From contig NZ_CP012184.1 of the NCBI RefSeq assembly GCF_001420995.1, positions 6,085,339-6,149,338 of the forward strand: DNA of 64,000 nucleotides. Direction: 5' to 3'. The notes below the pieces were generated by a model. The model made no database searches. It was not told the DNA's origin and saw only the letters and a program-made list of their open reading frames with translations. Positions 1 to 10,505 of the stretch are shown piece after piece. Position numbers and translations under genes: made by a program. How positions within the stretch are numbered: the stretch's first letter is position 1; every line of letters starts with the position of its first letter. The stretch comes from Pseudonocardia sp. EC080619-01. GTDB lineage: Bacteria > Actinomycetota > Actinomycetes > Mycobacteriales > Pseudonocardiaceae.

Positions 1-1600
<1,600 letters not shown>

Positions 1601-1604
<4 letters not shown>

Positions 1605-3550
1605 TTCGATCCCTCCAGGGCGGTACCGGTGCGCGCTTCCAGCGCGCTGAACACGTCGTCGATCACGGCGAGGGCGTCGCAGCCGGCGAACAGGTACCCG
1701 TCGACACCGGGCACGTCGTCCTTCGGCTTCCCCGCCAGCAGGATGCGGGTCGCGCCGGCCTCGCGCAGCGCGGCGGCCGTCGCGCCGGCGCGCTCGTCGT
1801 AGAGCGCGTCCGACGAGCAGAGCACGGCGACCGTGGTCCCGGCCCCGCGGAACGCGTCGGCGACGTCCTGCACGGACTCGGTCGGGCCGGCCTCGGTGGC
1901 GTCGATCCCGCCCGCGGCGAGCAGATTGCGGGTGAACCCGGCGCGGGCCGTGTAGGTGGCCAGCGGGCCCAGCGTCGCCAGGAACGCGGTGGGACGGCTG
2001 CCGGTCGCCTCCAGCACGGCGTCCGAGCGGTCGCGGTGGACCTCGTAGGCCTCGGCGGGCCGGTAGAGCGGAAGTCCCCCGCGCCGCACCGGCTCGGGCA
2101 GCGGTGTCCGTTCGACCGGGCGCTCGTGGAGGTCCGGGAACTCCGAGACGCCGGTCAGCGGGACCTTGCGGCGGGCGACGTCGGTCTCCCGGCGGGCCCG
2201 CACCTGCGCCACCTTCTCCTCGACGAGGCCGGAGTCCAGCGCGGCGACGGCCCCGCCGGCGGCCTCGATCTCCTGGAAGAAGGCCCAGGCGGCGGCGGCG
2301 AGGTCCTCGGTCAGGTGCTCCACGTACCAGGAGCCGCCTGCCGGGTCGATCACCCGGGCCAGGTGCGACTCCTCGATCAGCAGGCTCTGGGTGTTGCGCG
2401 CGATCCGGCGGGAGAACGGCTCGGCCGCACCGAGCGCGGCGTCGAACGGCGGCACGGTGACCGCGTCGGCGCCGCCGACACCCGCCGCGAACCCCGCGAC
2501 GGTGCCGCGCAGCATGTTCACCCACGGGTCGCGGCGGGAGAACGACGCCTCCGACACCACGGCGTGCTGGCGCTGGGCGACCTCGGTGGTGCCGCTGGCC
2601 TCCAGCACCCGCGACCACAGCCGGCGCGCGGCGCGCAGCTTCGCGATCGTCGGGAACTGCTCGGGGGTGGCGGCGTAGCGGAACTCCAGCACCCGGGCCG
2701 CGGCGGCGACGTCGAGCCCGGCCGCGGTGAGGGTCCGCAGGTAGGCGACGCCGGCCGCGAGCGACCAGCCCAGCTCCTGGCCGTCGGAGCCGCCCGCCTC
2801 GCGGACCACGGTCGCGTCGACGGTGACCGCGGCGACCTTCGGGAACGACTCCGCGACCCGCCGGGCCGGCTCGACGACCGTCTCCGGCTCGCCCGCCGCA
2901 CCGGCGGCGGACCCGGCGCGGGCGCGCAGCCCGATCGGGTCGACGCCGAGCGAGCCGAGCAGGTCGGCGTCCTCGACGCCGTTCCGGGCGGCCAGGTCGA
3001 GGTAGGCGTGCGCGGCGGGGACGGCGTCGGTGCCGGCGTCCAGCGCGACCGCGGCGAGGTCCAGGTAGACCCCGTCGAGGGTGCGCGCGAGGTCCGCGAC
3101 CGGGACACCGCCCTCGCCGACCCGCAGCCAGATCGAGTTGACGCCGCACTCCAGGTCGGCGAGCAGGGCCTCGCGGACGGCGGCGGGGTCGGTGCCCGCG
3201 TGCCGCTGCCGGATGTCCCAGCCCTCGGGCACGTGACCGTCGGTCAGGGCGCCGCGGGTGAAGGGCCACGAGCCCGGGACGCCGGTCTCCGGCAGGCCCT
3301 CGACGTCCTCGGCGGCGTAGAGCGGCGCGACCCGGAAGCCGTCGGCCGAGGTCCGGGTGAGGGTGTCCACCCCGGCCCCGGGCTCGGCGTCGTCGGTGAT
3401 GCGGCCCGACTTGCGCACCACGCCGTCCGCGGCCGCCGTCCACTGCTCGCGGGTGACCGGGTCGAAGCCCCCTGCCAGGACGAGCTCGTCCGGCTCCACC
3501 GGGGCGTCCGTGTCAGGTGCGCCGACCGCTCCGCGGTCGCTGTCCGTCAT
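1601..3550 (-). CDS. mutA: Methylmalonyl-CoA mutase small subunit
   Basis: Non-catalytic partner of the heterodimeric mutase, 649 residues. It shows the mutase barrel region (GFRVAPLYAAEDVEGLPETG near residue 70, later FSRRIARNTQSLLIEESHLA and DPAGGSWYVEHLT), followed by a degenerate cobalamin-fold domain in which the DxHxxG histidine motif of the large subunit is not seen, as expected for MutA. The ATG at 3550 has a GAGGAG ribosome site about 12 nt upstream. It is first in the operon and overlaps mutB by four bases. No meaB chaperone or epimerase gene is visible before the window edge. The N-terminal 40 residues are acidic and low in complexity. Confidence 0.95.
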
Positions 3551-3749
3551 CCGCTCAGTATCTCCTCACCGGCCCGCGGGGCGGCCTCGTTGCCCGCCGG
3601 GGCGACGCCGTCGCGGCGTCACCGAAGTCGTCGGGAGTGTAGTGACGGGCCGGCACCGTGCGGTCTCAGGTGTGGCGAGGCGCGCACGGGCTGTGACGCA
3701 ACCGACCGCCGGCGGGAACAACCGGCCCTCCGGGTGCATTGTCGTCGTC

Positions 3750-4355
3750 ATGCCCCGTGTGACCCGTGGCTTCGTCGGCCGCCGCCCCCGCGACTCCCGG
3801 CTGCCGCCCGGCCAGTACGACGCCGGTGACCAGTGGCCGGTGCTCACCGCCGAGCGGGCGCCGCACCTCGACACCGACCGGTGGACGTTCCGGATCGAGG
3901 GGCTCGTCGAGCGCGAGGTCGAGTGGACCTGGGACGAGATCGGCGCGCTGCCCCGGGAACGGTGGGACGGCGACATCCACTGCGTCACGACGTGGAGCAA
4001 GTTCGGGATGCGCTGGTCGGGCATCCCGGTCGACGACCTGCTCGAGGCGGCGGGCCCGCTGCCGCGGGCCCGGTTCGTCGTCGCGCACTCGCACTCCGGC
4101 TACACGACCAACCTGCCGCTGGCCGACGTCACCGGCGGGCGGGCGTGGCTGGCGTTCGACGCCCAGGGCGGGCCCCTGACCCGGGAGCACGGCGGCCCGG
4201 CCCGGCTGCTGGTCCCGCACCTGTACTTCTGGAAGAGCGTCAAGTGGGTGGCGGGGCTGCGGGTGCTCGCCGAGGACGAGCCGGGGTTCTGGGAGCGCAA
4301 CGGCTACCACGACCGCGGCGACCCGTGGCGCGAGCAGCGGTTCCAGGGGGACTGA
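3750..4355 (+). CDS. Sulfite-oxidase-like molybdopterin oxidoreductase
   Basis: 201-residue soluble protein of the oxidoreductase molybdopterin-binding (SUOX/YedY-like) fold. The segment GDIHCVTTWSKFGMRWSGI supplies the cysteine (Cys78) expected to ligand molybdenum, and HSHSGYTTNLPL, LLVPHLYFWKSVKWVAGL and ENGYH-like ERNGYHDRGDPWREQRF match the short cytoplasmic branch of the family (YuiH type), which lacks the N-terminal heme domain and a Tat signal. The substrate is unknown; members reduce or oxidise S- or N-oxides. The next gene, 8 bp downstream, is a flavin reductase and the obvious electron partner. The ATG at 3750 lies close behind a possible CATTGT -10 box, so the message may be leaderless (weak). 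The cofactor-binding family is secure, the reaction is not. Confidence 0.85.
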   Translation: MPRVTRGFVGRRPRDSRLPPGQYDAGDQWPVLTAERAPHLDTDRWTFRIEGLVEREVEWTWDEIGALPRERWDGDIHCVTTWSKFGMRWSGIPVDDLLEAAGPLPRARFVVAHSHSGYTTNLPLADVTGGRAWLAFDAQGGPLTREHGGPARLLVPHLYFWKSVKWVAGLRVLAEDEPGFWERNGYHDRGDPWREQRFQGD

Positions 4356-4363
4356 GGGCACCG

Positions 4364-5101
4364 ATGAGCACGGACCCGGGCACCCGCCCGACGACACCGC
4401 GCCGCACCCTGCGCTGGCAGGCCGCCACCGTCCTGGGGATCCGGGACGAGGCCCCGGCGGTCCGGACCTTCACCCTCGGCCTGGAGGAGCCCGCCCACCA
4501 CCTGCCGGGCCAGTACTACGTCCTGCGGCTCACCGCCGAGGACGGCTACACCGCCCAGCGGTCGTACTCGGTCGCCTCCGCCCCGGACGGGCGCCCCGAG
4601 ATCGACCTGACCGTCGAGCGCCTCGACGACGGCGAGGTCTCGGAGTTCCTGCACGACGTCGTCGTCCCCGGGGACGTGCTGGAGGTGCGCGGCCCCGTCG
4701 GCGGCTGGTTCGCCTGGACCGGGGACTCCCCCGCGCTGCTGGTCGGCGGCGGGTCCGGGCAGGTCCCGCTCACCGCGATGCTGCGGCACGCCCGCGCCGC
4801 CGGACGTCCCGACCTGGTGCGGATGATCCTGTCCGTGCGGACCCCGAGCGACCTCTACTACGGCGACGAACTCCACGTGCCGCAGGTGACGCCGGTGTTC
4901 ACCCGCACCGCGCCGGACGGTTCGGCCCGCCCGGCGGGCCGGCTCGTACTCGACGACGTCGCACCGCTCGTCCGCGGCGGGGAGACCGCCTACGTGTGCG
5001 GCTCCCCCGCGTTCGCCGACGCCGCCGCGGCGCTGCTGGCCGAGGCCGGCGTGCCCGACGACGCGATCCGGATCGAGCAGTTCGGCCCCACCGGCAGCTG
5101 A
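4364..5101 (+). CDS. FAD/NAD(P)-binding ferredoxin-reductase-type oxidoreductase
   Basis: 245-residue reductase of the ferredoxin-NADP reductase superfamily without an attached 2Fe-2S domain. The FAD site is RSYSVASAP (about residues 66-74), preceded by LPGQYYVLRL. The nucleotide-binding part shows LLVGGGSGQVPLTAML (about 126-141), SVRTPSDLYYGDEL and YVCGSPAFADAA, and the C-terminus is IRIEQFGPTGS. It lies 8 bp after the sulfite-oxidase-like gene, and the two form a common actinobacterial pair, so it probably passes NAD(P)H electrons to that molybdoenzyme. This is inference from adjacency. Confidence 0.85.
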   Translation: MSTDPGTRPTTPRRTLRWQAATVLGIRDEAPAVRTFTLGLEEPAHHLPGQYYVLRLTAEDGYTAQRSYSVASAPDGRPEIDLTVERLDDGEVSEFLHDVVVPGDVLEVRGPVGGWFAWTGDSPALLVGGGSGQVPLTAMLRHARAAGRPDLVRMILSVRTPSDLYYGDELHVPQVTPVFTRTAPDGSARPAGRLVLDDVAPLVRGGETAYVCGSPAFADAAAALLAEAGVPDDAIRIEQFGPTGS

Positions 5102-5297
5102 TCCGTCCCGGACCTGGCACTCCCCCGGGTAGCCGACCGGCGGCACCCACACAGCGGGCAGACCGCTCCCCATGCTCACGCAACGTGATTGAGATAGGTC
5201 ACCTCGAACGCTGTCGGCGTAACACGATCGGGTTTCCGGACCGACGTACCGGGAGCACCACGGCCTCGTGACCGGAGCGCTCCCCAGCAGCTCCCCC

Positions 5298-5313
5298 AAG
5301 GAGAATGACCTTG
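5298..5313 (+). promoter_or_regulatory. Ribosome binding site that questions the start of the Pls-like gene
   Basis: AAGGAG at 5298-5303 is only 1 nt from the ATG at 5305 but 7 nt from an in-frame TTG at 5311. The spacing favours the TTG, which would shorten the protein by two residues. Upstream, 5102-5304 is a ~200-bp gap holding a small palindrome AGGTCACCT (5196-5204) and no convincing -35/-10 pair. Confidence 0.5.
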
Positions 5314-8300
5314 ACGTTGTCCCCGCCCCGGGCGGGCACCGAGACACGCCCGGCTCCGGCCGGACCGCCCCACCCCGATCGGCTGCACCGCTTCTTCGAG
5401 GCGTCGGTGGCCCGCCGCCCCGACGCCGTCGCCCTCCAGGACGGCGCCCTGGAGCTGACCTACGCCGAGCTCGACGCCCGTGCGGCGCAGCTCGCCCGGT
5501 ACCTGGCGCGGGGTGCCGGGCCGGGGCGCCGGGTCGGGATCCTGCTGCACCGCAGCTGGCGGACCTACGCGGTGCTCCTCGCCGTGCTGAAGACCGGTGC
5601 GGCGTTCGTGCCGATCGACCCGGCCGCGCCCGCCGACCGGGTCGTCTACATCCGTGACGACGCCGGGCTCGACCTGCTCGTCACCACCTCGGACCTCGCC
5701 GAGGAGCTGCCCCGCGACCGGGTCGTGCCGCTGGACCTGTGCGCCGCCGAGGTCGCCGCGCTGCCGCGGCACCCGCTCGAGCCCGTCCGGCCCGGCGCGG
5801 ACCCGCTCGCGTACATCATCTACACCTCGGGCTCCAGCGGCCGCCCCAAGGGCGTCGCCGTCGCGCACCCCAGCATCTGCAACTTCGTGCACGTCATCAC
5901 CCAGGTGTACGACGTCCGCCCGCACGACCGCGTCTACCAGGGCATGACGATCTCGTTCGACTTCTCCATCGAGGAGATCTGGACGACCTTCGCCGCCGGC
6001 GCGACCCTCGTCGTGGGGCCCACCGACTCCCGCCGGATCGGCGCCGAGCTGGGCGACTTCCTCGCCGACACCGGCGTCACCGTGATGTGCTGCGTCCCCA
6101 CGCTGCTCGCCACGATCCCGCGCGAGCTGCCCGCGCTGCGGACCCTGCTCGTCGGTGGCGAGGCGTGCCCGGCCGGGCTGGTCGAGCGCTGGGCGCGGCC
6201 GGGCCGCCGGATGCTCAACACCTACGGCCCGACCGAGGCGACCGTCACCGCGACCTGGGGCGAGCTGGTGCCCGGCCGCGCGGTCACCATCGGCCGACCG
6301 GTGCCCACCTACTCGGTGGTGATCCTCGACGACGCCCTGCGCGAGGTCCCCCGCGGCGAGGTCGGCGAGATCTGCATCGGCGGACCGGGCGTCGCCGTCG
6401 GGTACGTGAACCTGCCGGAGAAGACCGCCGACCGGTTCGTCCGGCACCCCGCGGCACCGCCGAACGGCGACGGCCGCCTCTACCGCACCGGCGACCTCGG
6501 CCGCATCGACGACCACGGCGAGATCGTCTACCTGGGCCGGGCCGACGACGAGGTCAAGATCCGCGGCCACCGGGTGGACCTCGGCGAGATCGAGAGCGTC
6601 GCCCTGGAGCGCGCCGACGTCGAGAGCGCCGTCGCGGCCCTGACGAAGCCCGGGGACGGCACCGGCGAGGAGCTCGTCGTCCACGTCGTGCCCGCGGCCG
6701 GGCCGGGCGGGCCGGTGGACCGAGCAGCCCTGCACGAGCTGCTCCGGACCCGGCTGCCCGAGTACATGGTCCCCGGGTACCTGGAGGTGCTCGACCGGCT
6801 GCCGATGATGCCCAGCGGCAAGGTCGACCGGCCGAAGCTGCCCGCACCGTCCGGGCCGCGGATCGTCGTGACGGACGGGCCGGTGGTCGACCCCGCGACG
6901 GAGCTGGAGACCCGGGTCCGGTCGGTGCTCGCCGAGGCGCTGTCGCTGGAACCGCACCTGGTCTCGGTCACCGCCGACTTCTTCGACGAGCTCGGCGGCC
7001 ACTCGCTCCTCGCCGCCCGCGTCGTCACCCTGCTGCGGGAGCGCGGCGTCGGGCGCAGCCCGGCCGTGCGCGACCTCTACGAGAACCCGGACGCCCGCGC
7101 GCTGGCCGCCGCGCTCGACCCGGACGCCGGCACCGGCACCGGGGGCACGCCCGGCTCGGTCCCGCCGCCGCCGCGCCCGGAGCCGCTGCGGCACTCGCGG
7201 CGCCGCTACTCCGCCGCCGGTGCCGCGCAGGCCGGGTCCCTGTTCGTGCTCATGCTGGTGATGACGCTGCCGGCCGCCGGGGTCTACGCCTGGCACGGCG
7301 GCCGCGTCGCCCCGGACGTGCTGGCCCAGCTCGCGCTCGGCGCCACCGCGGTCTTCCTGCTGCAGCGCTGGCTGCTGGCGCCGCTCGCGGTGCGGGCGCT
7401 GAGCGCGGGCGTCCGTCCCGGGCGCTACCCGATGTGGGGGCGGGTGCACCTGCGGTTGTGGGCGGCGGACCTGCTGCTGTCGATGTCCCCGCTGCCGGTG
7501 CTCTCCGGTGGCCCGCTCGCGCCCGGCTACCTGCGGATGCTCGGGGCCCGCGCGGGCCGCGACGTCCACCTGGGCAGCTCGGTGCTGTCGCTGCCGCGGA
7601 TGCTGCACCTCGGCCACGGCGCCACCGTCGGGCACAGCGCGGCGCTGCGCCCGTGGACGGCCGCGGACGGCTGGATCACCGTCGCCCCGATCATGATCGG
7701 CGAGGGCGCCCACGTCGGGGCCGGCTCGGTCGTCGAACCGGGCGCGGTCATCGGTGCCGACGCCGTCCTGGGCGAGCAGTCGGCGGTGGCGGCCGACCAG
7801 CTGGTCCCGCCCGGCGAGCACTGGGCCGGGTCGCCCTCGGCGCCGGACGCGGCCGACGCCGCCGTCGCCGAGCTGTCCGAGCGCGGGCCCGCACCGGCGT
7901 GGACCCGGGCGCAGATGGCCGCCGCGGCCGCCGGTGTCGCCGCCCTCGAACTGGTCGCGCTGGCGTCGCTCGTCCCGGCGGTGCTGCTGGTGTGGACGTC
8001 GCTGCTGTTCTTCGGCGACGGCCCCGCGCTGGCCGTCGCGGTCGCCGTCGGCCCGGTGTTCGTGGTGACCGTCTGCGTGCTCGTCGCGCTCGGCCGCCGG
8101 ATCGTCCGGCCCCGCACCGGGCCGGGCGTGTTCCCCGCGCGGTCCGCGCTGGGACTGCGCAAGTGGTTCGGCGACAAGCTGCTCGAGATGAGCCTGGCCT
8201 ACACCAACTCGCTGTACTCCACGCTCTACACGGTCGGCTGGCTGCGGCTGCTCGGCGCCCGGATCGAGCGCGGCGCCGAGGTCTCCACGGCATCGCACAT

Positions 8301-9810
8301 CGACCCCGAGATGCTCACGATCGCGCAGGGCTCGTTCGTCGCCGACATGGCCAGCGTCGGCAGCGCCACCTTCCACAACGGCTGGATGGTCCGCCGTCCG
8401 ACGCTGGTGGGCCGGCGGGCGTTCGTCGGGAACGCCGCCGTCGTCCCGGCCGGGTCGGAACTGGGCGACGAGTCGCTGGTCGGGGTCGCCACGGTGCCGC
8501 CGACGTCCGGCGTCCCGCGTGACACCACCTGGCTCGGGTCCCCCGCGATGCACCTACCGGTCCGGCAGGACTCCGGCGACCACCCCGAGAGCATGACGTT
8601 CGCGCCGTCGCGGCGGCGGGTCGCGGAGCGGCTCGGGATCGAGTTCCTGCGTGCCACGCTGCCCGCGTCGGCGATCTCCGTGTCGCTCTACCTGTTCCTG
8701 CAGGGCCTGTCCGACGTCGCACGGACCGCCCCGGCGTGGGCGGTGGTGCTCGCGGCGCCCGCTCTCGCGCTCGGCACCGCGCTGCTGCTGGTGCTGCTGG
8801 TCGCGGCCGTGAAGTGGCTGGTCGTCGGCACCTACCGGCCGCGCCGGGAACCGCTGTGGAGCCGGTTCGTGCGCCGCTCGGAGTTCGTCACCGGCCTCTA
8901 CGAGGCGTCCGCGGTCCCCGGGCTGCTGACGATGCTGTCCGGGACCCCGCTGCTGCCCCCGATGCTGCGGCTGCTCGGCGCCCGGATCGGGCGGCGGACG
9001 TGCGTGTCGACCACCTACCTCACCGAGTTCGACCTCGTGGTGATCGGCGACGACGCCGTGGTCGGCCGGGACGTCTCCCTGCAGACCCACCTGTTCGAGG
9101 ACCGGGTCATGAAGATGTCGACGGTCACCGTCGGCCCCGGCGCCTCGGTCGGCGACCGCGCGATCGTGCTCTACGACGCCGTCGTCGGCGCCGGGACCCG
9201 GCTGGACCCGCTGTCGCTGGTGATGAAGGGCGAGCACCTGCCCGACGGCACGCGCTGGCGCGGCATCACCGCGCAGGCCGTGCTCGACGCGCCGGCGGAG
9301 CCGCTCCCCGCCCTCCCGGCGCCGGACCCGGAGCGGACCACCCGGATCGCCCCCGTCACCGACCACGCCGACCCGGAGCGGACGACCGCGCTCGCGCGGG
9401 TCGGCGGGGCACCCGACCCGGGCCGCACGGTGCGGCTCCGTTCGGTGCAGGCGGCCCGGTCGGCGCCGCGGCGGTCGGGTGGCGACACCGTGCGCCGGGC
9501 CCCGGCCGTCCCGGCCGCGCGCCGGCCCGAGGAGGCACCCGCGGAGGCACCCGTGGAGGCGACGGCCCGGCAGGCGCCCGTCGTCCCCGCAACGTCCGGT
9601 CCGGGGCCGCAGCGGGTCCCGGTCCCGGCTCCACGGCACGCGAGCCGGTCCGGCCCTCCGGCCCCGGCCTCCCGGCCCGCCCCGCCGGCGGCGCCCGGTC
9701 CGCGGCGTCCCGGTGCCGGGCAGGGCCGGCACCGCCGGGGCCCCGCGCAGGAGGCCTCCCGGCCGTCGCCGGGACCGGCGGGCGACCGCCCCGGGCCGGA
9801 CCCGCGGTGA
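5305..9810 (+). CDS. Pls/PosA-family single-module non-ribosomal peptide synthetase
   Basis: 1501-residue membrane synthetase with the layout of epsilon-poly-L-lysine synthetase. Adenylation domain, about 25-520: YIIYTSGSSGRPKGVAV at 170, FDFSIEEIW, NTYGPTEATVTAT, YRTGDLGR and PSGKVDR. Carrier domain: GGHSLL with phosphopantetheine Ser567. Then six membrane segments in three pairs (about 641-690, 870-930, 1112-1176), each pair followed by a soluble domain with hexapeptide-like repeats (about 700-850, 935-1090, 1176-1330). In known Pls these three domains perform iterative isopeptide bond formation. Aligning by eye to GrsA positions I read the pocket as D-F-E-C-L-G-T-V-T-K; Glu239 also occurs in Lys/Arg-type codes, so a basic substrate is plausible but unproven. 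A ~170-residue Pro/Arg/Ala-rich tail exceeds the usual ~1300-residue length. It overlaps the next gene by four bases (GTGA). Confidence 0.93.
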   Translation: MTLTLSPPRAGTETRPAPAGPPHPDRLHRFFEASVARRPDAVALQDGALELTYAELDARAAQLARYLARGAGPGRRVGILLHRSWRTYAVLLAVLKTGAAFVPIDPAAPADRVVYIRDDAGLDLLVTTSDLAEELPRDRVVPLDLCAAEVAALPRHPLEPVRPGADPLAYIIYTSGSSGRPKGVAVAHPSICNFVHVITQVYDVRPHDRVYQGMTISFDFSIEEIWTTFAAGATLVVGPTDSRRIGAELGDFLADTGVTVMCCVPTLLATIPRELPALRTLLVGGEACPAGLVERWARPGRRMLNTYGPTEATVTATWGELVPGRAVTIGRPVPTYSVVILDDALREVPRGEVGEICIGGPGVAVGYVNLPEKTADRFVRHPAAPPNGDGRLYRTGDLGRIDDHGEIVYLGRADDEVKIRGHRVDLGEIESVALERADVESAVAALTKPGDGTGEELVVHVVPAAGPGGPVDRAALHELLRTRLPEYMVPGYLEVLDRLPMMPSGKVDRPKLPAPSGPRIVVTDGPVVDPATELETRVRSVLAEALSLEPHLVSVTADFFDELGGHSLLAARVVTLLRERGVGRSPAVRDLYENPDARALAAALDPDAGTGTGGTPGSVPPPPRPEPLRHSRRRYSAAGAAQAGSLFVLMLVMTLPAAGVYAWHGGRVAPDVLAQLALGATAVFLLQRWLLAPLAVRALSAGVRPGRYPMWGRVHLRLWAADLLLSMSPLPVLSGGPLAPGYLRMLGARAGRDVHLGSSVLSLPRMLHLGHGATVGHSAALRPWTAADGWITVAPIMIGEGAHVGAGSVVEPGAVIGADAVLGEQSAVAADQLVPPGEHWAGSPSAPDAADAAVAELSERGPAPAWTRAQMAAAAAGVAALELVALASLVPAVLLVWTSLLFFGDGPALAVAVAVGPVFVVTVCVLVALGRRIVRPRTGPGVFPARSALGLRKWFGDKLLEMSLAYTNSLYSTLYTVGWLRLLGARIERGAEVSTASHIDPEMLTIAQGSFVADMASVGSATFHNGWMVRRPTLVGRRAFVGNAAVVPAGSELGDESLVGVATVPPTSGVPRDTTWLGSPAMHLPVRQDSGDHPESMTFAPSRRRVAERLGIEFLRATLPASAISVSLYLFLQGLSDVARTAPAWAVVLAAPALALGTALLLVLLVAAVKWLVVGTYRPRREPLWSRFVRRSEFVTGLYEASAVPGLLTMLSGTPLLPPMLRLLGARIGRRTCVSTTYLTEFDLVVIGDDAVVGRDVSLQTHLFEDRVMKMSTVTVGPGASVGDRAIVLYDAVVGAGTRLDPLSLVMKGEHLPDGTRWRGITAQAVLDAPAEPLPALPAPDPERTTRIAPVTDHADPERTTALARVGGAPDPGRTVRLRSVQAARSAPRRSGGDTVRRAPAVPAARRPEEAPAEAPVEATARQAPVVPATSGPGPQRVPVPAPRHASRSGPPAPASRPAPPAAPGPRRPGAGQGRHRRGPAQEASRPSPGPAGDRPGPDPR

Positions 9811-10505
9811 GGCTGCGCGACCTGGTCGGCGGCCCACGGCGGCCCTCCGGTGACCGGCCCCTCGCGCTGGTCTACCGCGGCCGGGCGAGCGTGCCCGGCT
9901 GCCCGGAGTCGGTGGCGGCGCTGCTGGCGTCGTCCCGGCACGGGTTCGACGTCCGGTTCGTCGGCCGCCGCGAGGACCTCCCCCTGACCGCGGAGACCCT
10001 GGCCGGCGCCGCCCTGTACGCCCAGCCCGGCGGCGGGACGCTCGACGCGGCCTGGCGCCGGATGCGCAGCGCCCGCGGCCCGGTCCGCAAGTTCGTCGCG
10101 GGCGGGGGCCGCTACCTGGGCTTCTGCCTCGGCGCGTACCTGGCCGGGGCGACACCGGGCTTCGGGCTGCTGCCCGGGGACACCGACCGGTGGATCGGCC
10201 GGCCCGGCGCCACCGTCGGCCACGACGGCGACGCCGTCGTCCGGGTCGACTGGCGCGGCCGCGACCGGGCGCTCTACTTCCAGGACGGGCCCCGCTTCCT
10301 GCTCGACGCGGACGCCGGCGGCACCGTGCTGGCCCGCTACCCCGACCACGAGGTCGCCGCCGCCGTGACGCCGTTCGGCGCCGGCCGGGTCGGCGTCGTC
10401 GGCCCGCACCCCGAGGCGGGGCCCGACTGGTTCGACGACGCCGGGCTCCCCCGCACCGACGCGCGCGACCTCGGCCTGCAACTGATCGACGAGGTGATGG
10501 CGTGA
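9807..10505 (+). CDS. BPL-N domain (class I amidotransferase-like) protein
   Basis: 232 residues resembling the N-terminal domain of eukaryotic biotin-protein ligase, a class I glutamine-amidotransferase-like fold. The nucleophile elbow is YLGFCLGAYLAG with Cys107, and QPGGGTLDAAWRRM (about 73-86) forms the usual glycine-rich loop. VVGPHPEAGPDWF carries a histidine where the catalytic His of the fold is expected. There is no biotin ligase catalytic domain, so it is not a BirA. Both ends overlap neighbours by four bases (GTG inside the synthetase stop; its own stop inside the acyltransferase GTG), so it belongs to the same translation unit. A role in releasing, amidating or hydrolysing the synthetase product is inferred from location only. 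Confidence 0.8.
   Translation: MRLRDLVGGPRRPSGDRPLALVYRGRASVPGCPESVAALLASSRHGFDVRFVGRREDLPLTAETLAGAALYAQPGGGTLDAAWRRMRSARGPVRKFVAGGGRYLGFCLGAYLAGATPGFGLLPGDTDRWIGRPGATVGHDGDAVVRVDWRGRDRALYFQDGPRFLLDADAGGTVLARYPDHEVAAAVTPFGAGRVGVVGPHPEAGPDWFDDAGLPRTDARDLGLQLIDEVMA

Noticed and set aside
5187..5225. TTGAGA ... TAACAC as promoter of the Pls-like operon
   Set aside because: Spacing of about 25 bp is too long for a standard -35/-10 pair.
5176..8553. Very long minus-strand open frame (over 1100 codons) opposite the Pls-like gene
   Set aside because: Its translation is Arg/Gly/Pro/His-rich with no domain motifs; it mirrors the codon bias of the real plus-strand gene.
9807..10505. Biotin-protein ligase
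   Set aside because: Only the amidotransferase-like N-domain is present; the ligase catalytic domain with GRGRxG is missing.
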